Origin: Streptomyces sp. 2114.4
GTDB taxonomy: Bacteria > Actinomycetota > Actinomycetes > Streptomycetales > Streptomycetaceae
Direction: 5' to 3'
NCBI RefSeq assembly: GCF_900187385.1
Contig: NZ_FYEY01000001.1
Location: 4,836,001 to 4,900,000, forward strand
DNA: 64,000 nt
This document shows positions 30,053-38,530 of the stretch, piece by piece. The position numbers and the translations under genes are program-made. A model generated the notes under the pieces. It made no database searches, had not been told where the DNA came from, and saw nothing but the letters and a program-made list of their open reading frames with translations. Numbering within the stretch: the stretch's first letter is position 1; each line of letters starts with the position of its first letter.

Positions 30053-31507
30053 TCAGGCCACCCGGGGGGCCGGCGTACCGCCCCGGCGGGCCGCGCTCAG
30101 CAGTCCGCGTACGGCCAGCACCACGCCCAGCGCCACCAGCCCCGCGGCCACCGACATCCCGAGCGGGCCGATCAGCGGCAGCGAAATCCCGATCGCGCCG
30201 CCCACCACCCACGACATCTGCAGCGCCGTCTCGGACCGGGCGAACGCGGAGGTGCGCACCCCCTCCGGCACGTCGCGCTGGATCATCGCGTCCAGCGACA
30301 GCTTCGCCAGCGCCTGGCACAGCCCCGCGACGGCCGCCGCGGCGGGGACCACGACCACCGCCAGCACCGGGTAGAACACCGCGGCGAGCACCGTCGCGCA
30401 CAGCGCCAGCCCCAGCATCGCCGCGACGATCGGCTCCGGACCGCGGGCCTTGAGCCAGGCGCCGACCGCCGTCCCCAGTGCGTTTCCGGCACCGGCCGCG
30501 ACCACCACCAGCCCCAGCGAGGCCGCCGCACCCAGCCCGCCCAGCGGATGCTCGCGCAGCATGAAGGCCAGGAAGAACGTCAGGAAACCGGAGAGCGCCC
30601 GCAGCGCGGCATTGGCCTGCAGCCCGTGCAGCACCGACGGCCCGACCGTACGCAGCCCCGGCTTCCGCTTCCCGCCCCCGGCCGGCCGCGCCGAGGCCTC
30701 CCGGGACGCCAGCCGGGCCCGGACCTCGCCCTTCGCCGAGTCGACCTTGGGCGGCAGGGAGAACGACAGGACCGTCCCGGCGGCGAACACGGCACACGCC
30801 CCGTACAGCGGCCAGCCCGGCCCGAGCAGTTGCAGCCCGGCCCCCGTCGGCGCCGCCACCCCGGTTGCCAGCAGCCCCGCGAGCGTCACCCGCGAATTGG
30901 CCTTGACCAGCGAGATCCGCGGGGGCAGCAGCCGCGGCACCACCGCGCTGCGGACCACCCCGTACGCCTTCGACGCCACCAGCACCCCCAGCGCCGCCGG
31001 ATACAGCTGCAGCCCGCCGGTCGCCACCGCGCCCGACATCGTCAGCGCCAGCAGCGCCCGCGCCAGCATCGCGCCCGCCATCGCCGCCCTGCGGCCGTGC
31101 GGCACCCGGTCCAGCAGCGGCCCGACCACCGGCGCGAGCAGGGCGAACGGGGCCATCGTCACAGCCAGATACAACGCCACCCGGCCCCGCGCCTGATCCG
31201 TCGGCACCGCGAAGAACACCGTCGAGGCCAGCGCGACGGTGATCATCACGTCGCCCGCGGAGTTCACCGCGTGCAGTTCGATCAGCTTGCCCAGACCCGA
31301 TTCGCCCGCACCGTGCGCATGCGTGGCGCGCCGCAGCCCCCGCGCCGCGCCGGTGACGGGCCTGCGCAGCGCACGCCCCAGAACCCGGCCCGCCCGGCGG
31401 GCCCGGCCGGCCTCGTGCCCGCCCCGGGTCGAGGCGCGCGACACCTGTGACGACTTCCCTGCGGTCCTGGACACCCTCGACACCTTCGACGCCCTTGCGG
31501 CAGCCAC
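30053..31507 (-). CDS. MFS transporter with basic N-terminal extension (484 aa)
   Basis: A 484-residue membrane protein with twelve hydrophobic segments starting near residue 75 (VNSAGDVMITVALASTVFFA). The preceding 65 residues are Arg/Ser-rich and cytoplasmic (ASKVSRVSRTAGKSSQVSRA). Motif A-like GPLLDRVPHGRRAAMAG follows TM2. The middle loop (PKVDSAKGEVRARLASREAS) splits the two halves. No substrate can be named. I chose GTG at 31507 because the frame upstream is low-complexity shadow of the divergent promoter. It diverges from the DUF3027 gene. Confidence 0.8.
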   Translation of the reverse strand: MAAARASKVSRVSRTAGKSSQVSRASTRGGHEAGRARRAGRVLGRALRRPVTGAARGLRRATHAHGAGESGLGKLIELHAVNSAGDVMITVALASTVFFAVPTDQARGRVALYLAVTMAPFALLAPVVGPLLDRVPHGRRAAMAGAMLARALLALTMSGAVATGGLQLYPAALGVLVASKAYGVVRSAVVPRLLPPRISLVKANSRVTLAGLLATGVAAPTGAGLQLLGPGWPLYGACAVFAAGTVLSFSLPPKVDSAKGEVRARLASREASARPAGGGKRKPGLRTVGPSVLHGLQANAALRALSGFLTFFLAFMLREHPLGGLGAAASLGLVVVAAGAGNALGTAVGAWLKARGPEPIVAAMLGLALCATVLAAVFYPVLAVVVVPAAAAVAGLCQALAKLSLDAMIQRDVPEGVRTSAFARSETALQMSWVVGGAIGISLPLIGPLGMSVAAGLVALGVVLAVRGLLSAARRGGTPAPRVA

Positions 31508-31862
31508 CTGGTCATAGTGCCCCAACTCGCCCAGGAGAGGGCACTTTCTCCGCATTGGCGCGCGAGGCGCAGCGGCCCGCGGTCGCCGGTGCTGACATTT
31601 GCCCTCCCACCGAGGGGTCGTACACCGTTGAAGGGGTAGCGTGTGTAGCGCGCCACCGGCGGTCGTTTTTGGCCGCGTGCCTCCGCGCGATCCCGCAGAA
31701 TGGGACGCAAGAGGTGCGCTCGACCGAAACGACCGGGCGCGGACGTCGACGCGGTCCCCTGGTCCGCTCCGCCCGCCCCGGTACCGCCGGTCGTCCGGAC
31801 AGGACAAGGACAGCTCCGGCTGGCGCACTCGTGAGACGGCGTAGAAGAGAGAATCGATTCTT
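31508..31862. other. Divergent promoter region
   Basis: A 355-bp region between the MFS gene and the DUF3027 gene. It contains TTGAAGGGGTAGCGTGTGTA (31628-31647), which reads as a possible rightward -35/-10 pair, and the perfect palindrome AGAATCGATTCT (31850-31861) directly before the DUF3027 start, overlapping its ribosome site. No gene is evident. Confidence 0.45.
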
Positions 31863-32780
31863 GTGAGTGCTGCGATGCGAAGCCGTACCCCTGACCGCCT
31901 GTGCGCCGAGGCGGTCGACCTTGCCCGGGAGGCGGCGGAGGAAGTCGCACTGCCCGGCATGGTCGGCGAGCACATCGATGCGGTGGCCGACGGAGACCGC
32001 GTCGTCACCCACCTCTTCGCCTGCAACGAGCCCGGCTACCGCGGCTGGCGCTGGGCCGTGACGGTCGCCCGCGCCTCCCGCGCCAAGCTCGTCACGCTCG
32101 ACGAGGCGGCCCTGCTGCCCGGCCCCGACGCGCTCCTCGCACCGGAGTGGGTGCCGTGGAGCGAGCGGCTGCGCCCCGGCGACATGGGCCCCGGCGACCT
32201 GCTGCCCACCGAGGCCGACGACCTGCGCCTGGAGCCCGGCTACACCGGCGAGGACGCCCCGCCGCCGAATTCCGTCGTCGCCGAGGGCATGGCCGCCGAC
32301 ATCGCCGACTCCGAGGAAGCGGACGTCGTCCCCGGCTCGCCCGCGATCCAGCCGGCCCCCGACCGCGGCAGCATCGCCGCGCTCGCCGACGAACTGGGCA
32401 TGCGCCGTGCCCGGGTGCTCTCCCGCTACGGCCTGCACACCGCCGCCGACCGCTGGGAAGAGGCCTTCGGCGCCAAGACCCCCATGGCCCAGGCGGCCCC
32501 CGCCACCTGCGTGTCCTGCGGCTTCCTCACCCTGCTCCCCGGCTCCCTGGGCCAGGCCTTCGGCGTCTGCGCCAATGAGTTCTCCCCGGCGGACGGCCGG
32601 GTCGTCTCCCTCGCGTACGGGTGCGGAGCGCACTCCGAGGCCGCCGTGATGCCGAAACCGCCGCGGCCGGCCGCGCCGGTTGTTGACGAGACGGTCGTCG
32701 AGCCGTTGTCGCTGCGTCCCGAGCGGGACGGGGGCTCGGTCGAGGAGAGCGGGCCGGCCGAGGAGCTAGGTCACAGCTAG
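31863..32780 (+). CDS. DUF3027-family protein
   Basis: A 305-residue cytosolic protein of an actinobacterial-only family. The N-terminal 110 residues fit DUF3027: LAREAAEEVALPGMVGEHID, THLFACNEPGYRGWRWAVTV, then LLAPEWVPWSERLRPGDMGP. Residues 170-200 form a helix-turn-helix-like stretch (IAALADELGMRRARVLSRYG). A Cys cluster (CVSCGF, FGVCANE, YGCGAHS) may bind zinc. The acidic tail is disordered. GTG at 31863 with GAGAGA upstream. The function is unknown. Confidence 0.85.
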   Translation: MSAAMRSRTPDRLCAEAVDLAREAAEEVALPGMVGEHIDAVADGDRVVTHLFACNEPGYRGWRWAVTVARASRAKLVTLDEAALLPGPDALLAPEWVPWSERLRPGDMGPGDLLPTEADDLRLEPGYTGEDAPPPNSVVAEGMAADIADSEEADVVPGSPAIQPAPDRGSIAALADELGMRRARVLSRYGLHTAADRWEEAFGAKTPMAQAAPATCVSCGFLTLLPGSLGQAFGVCANEFSPADGRVVSLAYGCGAHSEAAVMPKPPRPAAPVVDETVVEPLSLRPERDGGSVEESGPAEELGHS

Positions 32781-32793
32781 GCGCTGGGGGCCC

Positions 32794-33307
32794 CGCCCCA
32801 CGTTGTTTTCTGCGGCGCCGTGTCGCCTCTCGTCTTTCGCCTCCGGCGGGGTGGGGTGGGGTTTGGGCGGGGCCGCGCTTGCTCTGTGGTGGGTGCCGGT
32901 GGCGGGCCTCCGGGGCCTGTGTGGTGGACTGCTTCGCTTTACGTCCACCACACAGGCCCCTCCGGCCCACCACCTCCCGCCCGGTGTGGCGGCCCCCGCC
33001 CGGTGGGGGTGAAGGTTTTAAAAGCCAGAAGCTTGGCCGCGTCGTGGCGTAGCTGATGCTTGGGGCTTTTGGTCTTTTCGTTCACCCCCACCGGGGTGGG
33101 GCCCCACAACCGGCGGGAGGGGGCGGGGCCGGAGGGGTGGGTGTTCGGACGTAAAGCGAAGCAGTCCGAACACCCACCCCGGAGGCCCCGGACCCGGCAC
33201 CCACCACAAACCCGGGCCCCACCCCAAACACCCCCTCCCGCCGAAGGCGGACACCTCCCGCCGAAGGCGGGAAGCAGGCACGGCGGGGCACCCGACAACG
33301 TGGGGCG
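32794..33307. repeat. Half-kilobase nested inverted repeat between genes
   Basis: The outer arms CGCCCCACGTTGT (32794-32806) and ACAACGTGGGGCG (33295-33307) are perfect inverted repeats. Inside are two strong hairpins: GGGGCCTGTGTGGTGGAC stems around 32912-32960, and GGGGTGGGTGTTCGGAC (33134-33150) with GTCCGAACACCCACCCC (33164-33180). Their loops, TGCTTCGCTTTAC and GTAAAGCGAAGCA, are reverse complements, so the second hairpin is an inverted relative of the first. Inner arms around GGTGGGGGTGAA / TTCACCCCCACC add another layer. The 3' side also has two copies of CTCCCGCCGAAGGCGG. No gene is present; part may terminate the DUF3027 transcript. Confidence 0.85.
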
Positions 33308-33348
33308 ATACCGTCGGCCCACCGACACACGCTTTAGGGAGACGGACA

Positions 33349-36300
33349 GTGATCGCTACGTCCTTGGTGCGAGGCGCAGCCGGAGACCCGTTCGGGACGG
33401 CCCGGCTGCGGCGTGGCGTGCTGGATGCCTGGGCCACCTCGCCGGCCCGGTTCCGGGAGGATGCCAACGCCGAGGAGGACCTGGCGCTCGGCGGCTACCG
33501 CGACCGGCTCGCCGTGGAGCTGGCGCAGAACGCGGCCGATGCGGCGGCGCGGGCCGGCGTCCCCGGCCGGCTGCGGCTGACCCTGCACGCGGCGGACGGC
33601 GACGCCCCCGCTGTGCTCGTCGCGTCCAACACCGGCGCCCCGCTGGACGCCACCGGCGTCGAGTCGCTGTCGACGCTGCGGGCGTCCGCGAAGCGGGAGG
33701 CCAGTGTGTCGGCCGGTGCGGTCGGCCGGTTCGGCGTGGGCTTCGCCGCGGTGCTGTCCGTGAGCGACGAGCCGGCGCTGGTGGGCCGTACCGGCGGTGT
33801 GCGCTGGTCGCTGGCCGAGGCGCGGGCGATGGCGGAGGAGGTCGCGGCGCACAGCCCCGGCCTGGGCGGTGAGTTGCGGCGGCGCGACGGTCATGTACCG
33901 CTGCTGCGGCTGCCGCTGCCCGCGGAGGGCGGGGCGCCGGAGGGGTACGACACCGCCGTCGTGCTGCCGCTGCGGGACGTCGCGGCGCAGGATCTCGCCG
34001 AACGGCTGCTGGACGCGGTCGACGCCGCGCTGCTGCTCACCCTGCCGGGGCTGTCCGAGGTCGTGATCGAGACCCCTGAGCACGTACGGGAGTTGAGGCG
34101 GAGCCAGGACGGTCCGTACGTCCTGATCGAGGACAGCGAGCGCGGTGCCACCCGCTGGCGGGTGGCGAGCGACGGCGGTCCGCTGGACCCGGCGCTGCTG
34201 GCGGACCGGCCGGTCGAGGAGCGGCTGCGGCCGGCCTGGTCGGTGACCTGGGCGGTGCCGGTGGACGGCGAGGGCGCACCGGCGCGGCCGGGAACCGCGC
34301 CGGTGGTGCATGCGCCGACGCCCACGGACGAGCAGCTGGGGCTGCCCGCGCTGCTGATCGCCTCGTTCCCGCTGGAGCCGACCCGGCGGCATGTCGCGCC
34401 GGGCCCGCTGGCGGACTTCCTGGTGGAGCGGGCGGCCGCGACCTATACGGCGCTGCTGGGCGACTGGCAGCCGGTGTCGGTCGGCACGCTGGACCTGGTG
34501 CCCGGACCGCTGGGCAAGGGCGGTCTGGACGGTGAGCTGCGCCGGCAGGTGCTGGAGCTGCTGCCGCGGGTGCGGTTCCTGCCGAGCGCGGGTGCGCCCG
34601 GTGGCCGGCCCGCCGAGCCGGCGGCGGGCGAGTGGGACGAGGACGGCGGCGGGGTGGACCGCTTCGTTTTGCGCCCGGTGGACGCCGAGCTGGTGGAGGG
34701 CGCGGGCGCGGCGACGGTCGGCGTGCTGGCCGAACTGTTCCCGAGCCTGCTGCCGGCCGGCCTCGAACGCCGCCCGGAGCTGCGGGCGCTGGGCGTGGCC
34801 CGGGTCGGGCTCGGCGAGATGGTGGACCGGCTGGCCGGCGTCGAACGCTCGCCCGGCTGGTGGTGGCGGCTCTACGACGCGCTGGCCGGCACCGACCCGG
34901 ACCGGCTCAGCGGGCTGCCGGTCCCGCTGGCGGGCACCGCGGCCCAGGCCCCCGGCGGGGGCGGCGGCGTACGGACCACGATCGGGCCCCGCCAGGTGCT
35001 GCTGCCGCTGCCCGGCGGCGGCGACGAGGACGCCGCGGCCCGGCACCGTACGCTGGCCCGGCTCGGACTGAAGGTCGCCCACCCCGACGCGGTGCACCCG
35101 CTGCTGGAGAAGCTGGGCGCCACCCCGGCCCAGCCCCGTGCCGTGCTGACCACGCCGCAGGTGCGCGCGGCCGTCGCGAACTCGCTGGACGCGGACGAGG
35201 ACGCCTACGACGTCTTCGCCGACGACATCGAGGGCGGGCCGGGCGCCCCGCTGGGCGCCGAGGAGCTGGCGGAGACGGTCCTCGGCCTGGTCAGGGACGC
35301 AGGCCTCGCACCGGGCGACGAGCCGTGGCTCGGGGCGCTCGCCCTGCCCGACGAGGACGGCGAACTGGCGCCCGCGGGTGAGCTGGTGTACCCGGGCAGT
35401 GCCTTCGAGCGGGTCATCCGGGAGGGTGAACTCGCGGCCTGTGAGGGGGAGTTGGCCGAACGCTGGGGTGAGCAGCCGCTGACGGCCGTGGGTGTCATGG
35501 CCGACTTCGCGCTCGTCCGGGCCACCGATGTCGTACTCGACCCCGACGAAATGGAGCCCCGGGAAGGCGACTTCGCCGAGCCGGACGACGTCGGGCTGCT
35601 GGACGCGGTGGACGTGTGGTGCGAGGACATCCTCGACGCCCTGCCCCAGAGCCCCGTACCGCCGGTGGTGACCGAACTGGTCGCGGTGCGCGACCTCGAT
35701 CTGGTCGACGACGACGCCTGGCCGGACGTGCTGGCCATGCTCTCCCGCCCGCCGCTGCGCGACGCCCTGACCGCACCGGTGCGGGTGCTGCTCCCCGACG
35801 GCACCACCGAATCCGTCCGCCCGTACACCGCCTGGTGGCTGCGCGGGCACCCGGTGCTCGACGGCCGCCGGCCCGCCGGTCTGCGTTCGGCGGGCGGCGA
35901 TCCGCTGCTGGCCGGGCTGTATGAGTCCGCGGACGCGGGCGAGGTCGATGCGCAGGTGCTGCGCGCGCTCGGCGTGCGCACCTCCGTCGCCGCCCTCCTG
36001 GACGAGCCGGGCGGCGCGGCGGAGCTGCTGACCCGCCTCGCGGACCCGGAGCTGCCCGTCGGCGCCGCCCAACTCCACGCGATCTACGGCCTGCTGGCGG
36101 ACCTGGACCCCGAGCAGGTGACGCTGCCCGACGAGCTGCGGGCCGTGCGCGGCCGGGAGGTCCGGGTGGTCGACGCGGCGGATGCCGTGGTCGCCGACGC
36201 ACCGGATCTGGTGCCGCTCACCTCCGGCCTCGCCCTGCTCCCGGTGCGGCCCGCCCGCGCCGCGGAACTGGCGGAGCTGCTGCAGGTCCCGCGGCTGAGC

Positions 36301-36615
36301 GAGGCGGTCGGCGCCGGGGTCCGCTCCGAGGGCGTCCGCCACGAGGTGCCGGAGGCCGTCCGCGTACTGCTCGGCGCCGCCACGCCCGAGGCGTACGTGG
36401 AACACGAGGAGTTGCTGGTCGACGGCCCGGACGGCCCCACCGAGCTGGACTGGCGCCGGACGCCGGACGGCACCGTGCACGCCGCGACCCTGGAGGGCGT
36501 GGCGGCGGGCCTGGCCTGGGCGGCCGGCCAGTGGCCGCGCCGCTTCGAGGTCGCTGCCCTCCTGGAAGACCCGGAGCGGGGCGAAGAACTGGCGCGGGCG
36601 CGGTGGTTCGACTGA
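33349..36615 (+). CDS. Sacsin/Hsp90-type GHKL ATPase protein (1088 aa)
   Basis: A 1088-residue cytosolic protein. The N-terminal 200 residues are a GHKL ATP site: RLAVELAQNAADAAARAG (Asn box), VLVASNTGAPLDATGVESLS (DxG-type box with Asn), and VGRFGVGFAAVLSVSDEPAL (second Gly box). This is the arrangement of sacsin-like N-terminal domains. The remaining 850 residues are rich in Leu/Asp/Glu repeats with no further motif I can name, ending in DWRRTPDGTVHAATLEG and AWAAGQWPRRFEVAALLEDP. GTG at 33349 follows AGGGAGACGGACA. It is a large conserved actinobacterial protein of unknown role; chaperone activity is inferred only from the ATP site. Confidence 0.85.
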   Translation: MIATSLVRGAAGDPFGTARLRRGVLDAWATSPARFREDANAEEDLALGGYRDRLAVELAQNAADAAARAGVPGRLRLTLHAADGDAPAVLVASNTGAPLDATGVESLSTLRASAKREASVSAGAVGRFGVGFAAVLSVSDEPALVGRTGGVRWSLAEARAMAEEVAAHSPGLGGELRRRDGHVPLLRLPLPAEGGAPEGYDTAVVLPLRDVAAQDLAERLLDAVDAALLLTLPGLSEVVIETPEHVRELRRSQDGPYVLIEDSERGATRWRVASDGGPLDPALLADRPVEERLRPAWSVTWAVPVDGEGAPARPGTAPVVHAPTPTDEQLGLPALLIASFPLEPTRRHVAPGPLADFLVERAAATYTALLGDWQPVSVGTLDLVPGPLGKGGLDGELRRQVLELLPRVRFLPSAGAPGGRPAEPAAGEWDEDGGGVDRFVLRPVDAELVEGAGAATVGVLAELFPSLLPAGLERRPELRALGVARVGLGEMVDRLAGVERSPGWWWRLYDALAGTDPDRLSGLPVPLAGTAAQAPGGGGGVRTTIGPRQVLLPLPGGGDEDAAARHRTLARLGLKVAHPDAVHPLLEKLGATPAQPRAVLTTPQVRAAVANSLDADEDAYDVFADDIEGGPGAPLGAEELAETVLGLVRDAGLAPGDEPWLGALALPDEDGELAPAGELVYPGSAFERVIREGELAACEGELAERWGEQPLTAVGVMADFALVRATDVVLDPDEMEPREGDFAEPDDVGLLDAVDVWCEDILDALPQSPVPPVVTELVAVRDLDLVDDDAWPDVLAMLSRPPLRDALTAPVRVLLPDGTTESVRPYTAWWLRGHPVLDGRRPAGLRSAGGDPLLAGLYESADAGEVDAQVLRALGVRTSVAALLDEPGGAAELLTRLADPELPVGAAQLHAIYGLLADLDPEQVTLPDELRAVRGREVRVVDAADAVVADAPDLVPLTSGLALLPVRPARAAELAELLQVPRLSEAVGAGVRSEGVRHEVPEAVRVLLGAATPEAYVEHEELLVDGPDGPTELDWRRTPDGTVHAATLEGVAAGLAWAAGQWPRRFEVAALLEDPERGEELARARWFD

Positions 36616-36773
36616 CGGAGGGCGGCAAGGGCGCTGCCCGGAAGCTTGGGGGGTTCCGGATCGGTCCGTTTCGTGCCTCTCGGGCGCCTCGTGTATGACG
36701 TACCGTCACGCCTCGCTGTGAGGCGGGCCGCCCCTCCTGTGCCGGGGGGCGGCTTGACGACGTCAAGGAACAC

Positions 36774-38270
36774 GTGATGAGCCTGCCCGCAGTCACCACC
36801 ACCGAAGTTCTGATCGCCGGAGCCGGGCCCACCGGCCTCGTCCTCGCCTGCGACCTCGCCCGGCGCCAGATCGCCTGCCGCGTCGTGGAGAGGGAGAGCC
36901 ACAGCTTTCCCGGTTCACGCGGCTCCGGCCTCCAGCCGCGCAGCCTGGAGGTCTTCGACGACCTGGGCGTCATCGACGCGATACGGGCGGCAGGCGGCCC
37001 CGTCCAGCGCCTCCAGAGCTGGGACGGCACCACACGTGTCGCCGAGTGGGACACGGTCGAGCGCTCCGAGCCCTCGCCCCACGTCCCGTACGGCGAGATG
37101 TGGATGCTCCCGCAGTGGCGCACCGTCGAAACCCTCCAGGCGCGCCTCGAAGAGCTGGGCGGCAGCGTCGAGTTCGGCTGCGAGCTGACCGGCTTCGAGC
37201 AGGACGCGGACGGGGTGACGGCGCGGCTGCGCGGGCCGGACGGCACCGAGTCGGCCGTACGGGCCGGCGCTCTGGTCGCGGCCGATGGCGGACGCAGCAC
37301 GGTCCGTAAGGCCCTCGGGGTGGGCTTCCCCGTCACCGATATCGTCACCGACCCGACGCTGATCGCGGACATCCGCATGGACGGATTCGACCGCGCGCAC
37401 TGGCACGTGTGGCCCACCGCGCCGGGCGGGCGCGTCGCGATCCGCCCGCTCGAAGGGGCTGACCTCTTCCAGTTGCTCGCCCACTTCGGCGGCGCGGGCC
37501 CGGACTTCACGCCCGACGCCACGCCCGAGGCCGTCCAGCAGCTATTCGTGGAGCGCACCGGCCACGAGGGGGTGCGGGTGCACGAGGTGCGGTGGTCCTC
37601 GGTGCTGCGCATCAAGGCCGGGGTCGCCGACCGCTTCCGCGTCGGCCGCGTCCTGCTCGCGGGCGATGCCGCGCACATTCACTCTCCTACGGGCGGCCAA
37701 GGCCTCAACACCAGCATCCAGGACGCGTACAACCTCGGCTGGAAGCTCGGCGCGGTGCTGCGCGGGGCGTCCGACGCGCTCCTCGACACCTACGAGGCCG
37801 AGCGGCGGCCGGTCGCGCAGCAGGTGCTCGCCCTCACCACCCAGGTCTTCGAGCAGGACCGCGTGGACACCGACCGCGGCTTCTCCCGGCGCGGCGGCGA
37901 GATGTTCCAGCTGGGCCTCGGCTACCGCGAGAGCCCCCTGACCCGCGAGTGCCGCGAGGGCCTGGCCGACGACGCACTGCGCGCCGGAGACCGCGCCCCC
38001 GACGCCCCCTGTGGGCCCATCCGTCTCTTCGACCTCTTCCGCGGCCCGCATGCCACCCTCCTCGCCTTCGGCGGGACCGACGCCCCGGCCTCCGAGCGCT
38101 ACAAGCTGGTGCGGGTCGGCCGACCCGGCGAGCAGGCCGACGTCATCGACGTGGACGGGCACGCACACAAGGCGTACGGGGACCGGGGACTCTTTCTCGT
38201 ACGGCCCGACGGGTATGTGGCACTCGCGACGGAGGACCCGGCGGACCTGGCCTCGTACGAGGCCCACTAG
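36774..38270 (+). CDS. FAD-dependent aromatic monooxygenase (class A)
   Basis: A 498-residue flavoprotein hydroxylase. GxGxxG motif: VLIAGAGPTGLVLACDLARR. The DG motif is ALVAADGGRSTVRKALG and the GD motif LLAGDAAHIHSPTGGQGLNT followed by SIQDAYNLGWKLG. The C-terminal 110 residues are the thioredoxin-like domain of polyketide and rifampicin hydroxylases. It uses FAD and NAD(P)H to hydroxylate aromatic rings; the substrate is unknown and no biosynthetic cluster is nearby. ATG at 36774 begins MSLPAVTTTEVL, after CAAGGAACACG. Its TAG stop forms part of the CTAG target duplicated by the adjacent MITE. Confidence 0.88.
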   Translation: MMSLPAVTTTEVLIAGAGPTGLVLACDLARRQIACRVVERESHSFPGSRGSGLQPRSLEVFDDLGVIDAIRAAGGPVQRLQSWDGTTRVAEWDTVERSEPSPHVPYGEMWMLPQWRTVETLQARLEELGGSVEFGCELTGFEQDADGVTARLRGPDGTESAVRAGALVAADGGRSTVRKALGVGFPVTDIVTDPTLIADIRMDGFDRAHWHVWPTAPGGRVAIRPLEGADLFQLLAHFGGAGPDFTPDATPEAVQQLFVERTGHEGVRVHEVRWSSVLRIKAGVADRFRVGRVLLAGDAAHIHSPTGGQGLNTSIQDAYNLGWKLGAVLRGASDALLDTYEAERRPVAQQVLALTTQVFEQDRVDTDRGFSRRGGEMFQLGLGYRESPLTRECREGLADDALRAGDRAPDAPCGPIRLFDLFRGPHATLLAFGGTDAPASERYKLVRVGRPGEQADVIDVDGHAHKAYGDRGLFLVRPDGYVALATEDPADLASYEAH

Positions 38271-38458
38271 GGGGTGTCGTTCGGATCATGGCGGGCTCGC
38301 GGGGCCTGGCACGCACTCCCCCACGCCTGAACGGCGCGGGGGGACCCCCATCCGCGTTGTCGTCACTCGCCGACGCTCCGCGTCGACTCCCTCCTCCGCC
38401 TTGCGATCGCACGCGCCAGGCCCCGCTCCCTGATCCACCATGATCCGAACGACACCCC
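38271..38458. mobile_element. 188-bp MITE with 21-bp perfect terminal inverted repeats and CTAG target duplication
   Basis: The element begins GGGGTGTCGTTCGGATCATG and ends with the exact inverted copy (CATGATCCGAACGACACCCC). It is flanked by CTAG at 38267-38270 and 38459-38462. The ends continue as imperfect inverted repeats (GCGGGGCCTGGCACGC on the left, GCGGGGCCTGGCGCGC inverted on the right). There is no transposase. A 4-bp CTAG duplication is the known preference of the IS5 group of the IS5 family, so a related full element probably supplies the transposase. The left CTAG contains the stop codon of the monooxygenase gene. Confidence 0.88.
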
Positions 38459-38530
38459 CTAGCGCCCGGCGAGAGACCCGGCGCCACACCGTCATCAGGC
38501 TCTGGCACGCTGCCGGTAACTCGCCGCCGC

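Noticed and set aside
32794..33307. Nested palindrome as an insertion sequence or MITE
   Set aside because: No transposase frame, no target duplication at the outer arms and internal structure unlike a simple MITE. It is kept as an unexplained repeat.
33334..36480. 1048-codon minus-strand frame opposite the sacsin-like gene
   Set aside because: Arg/Gln/His-rich and without motifs, while the plus strand carries an intact GHKL ATP site.
36774..38270. Rifampicin monooxygenase paired with the HelR-like gene as a resistance locus
   Set aside because: The genes are 20 kb apart and the N-terminal sequence fits general class A aromatic hydroxylases; there is no specific support.
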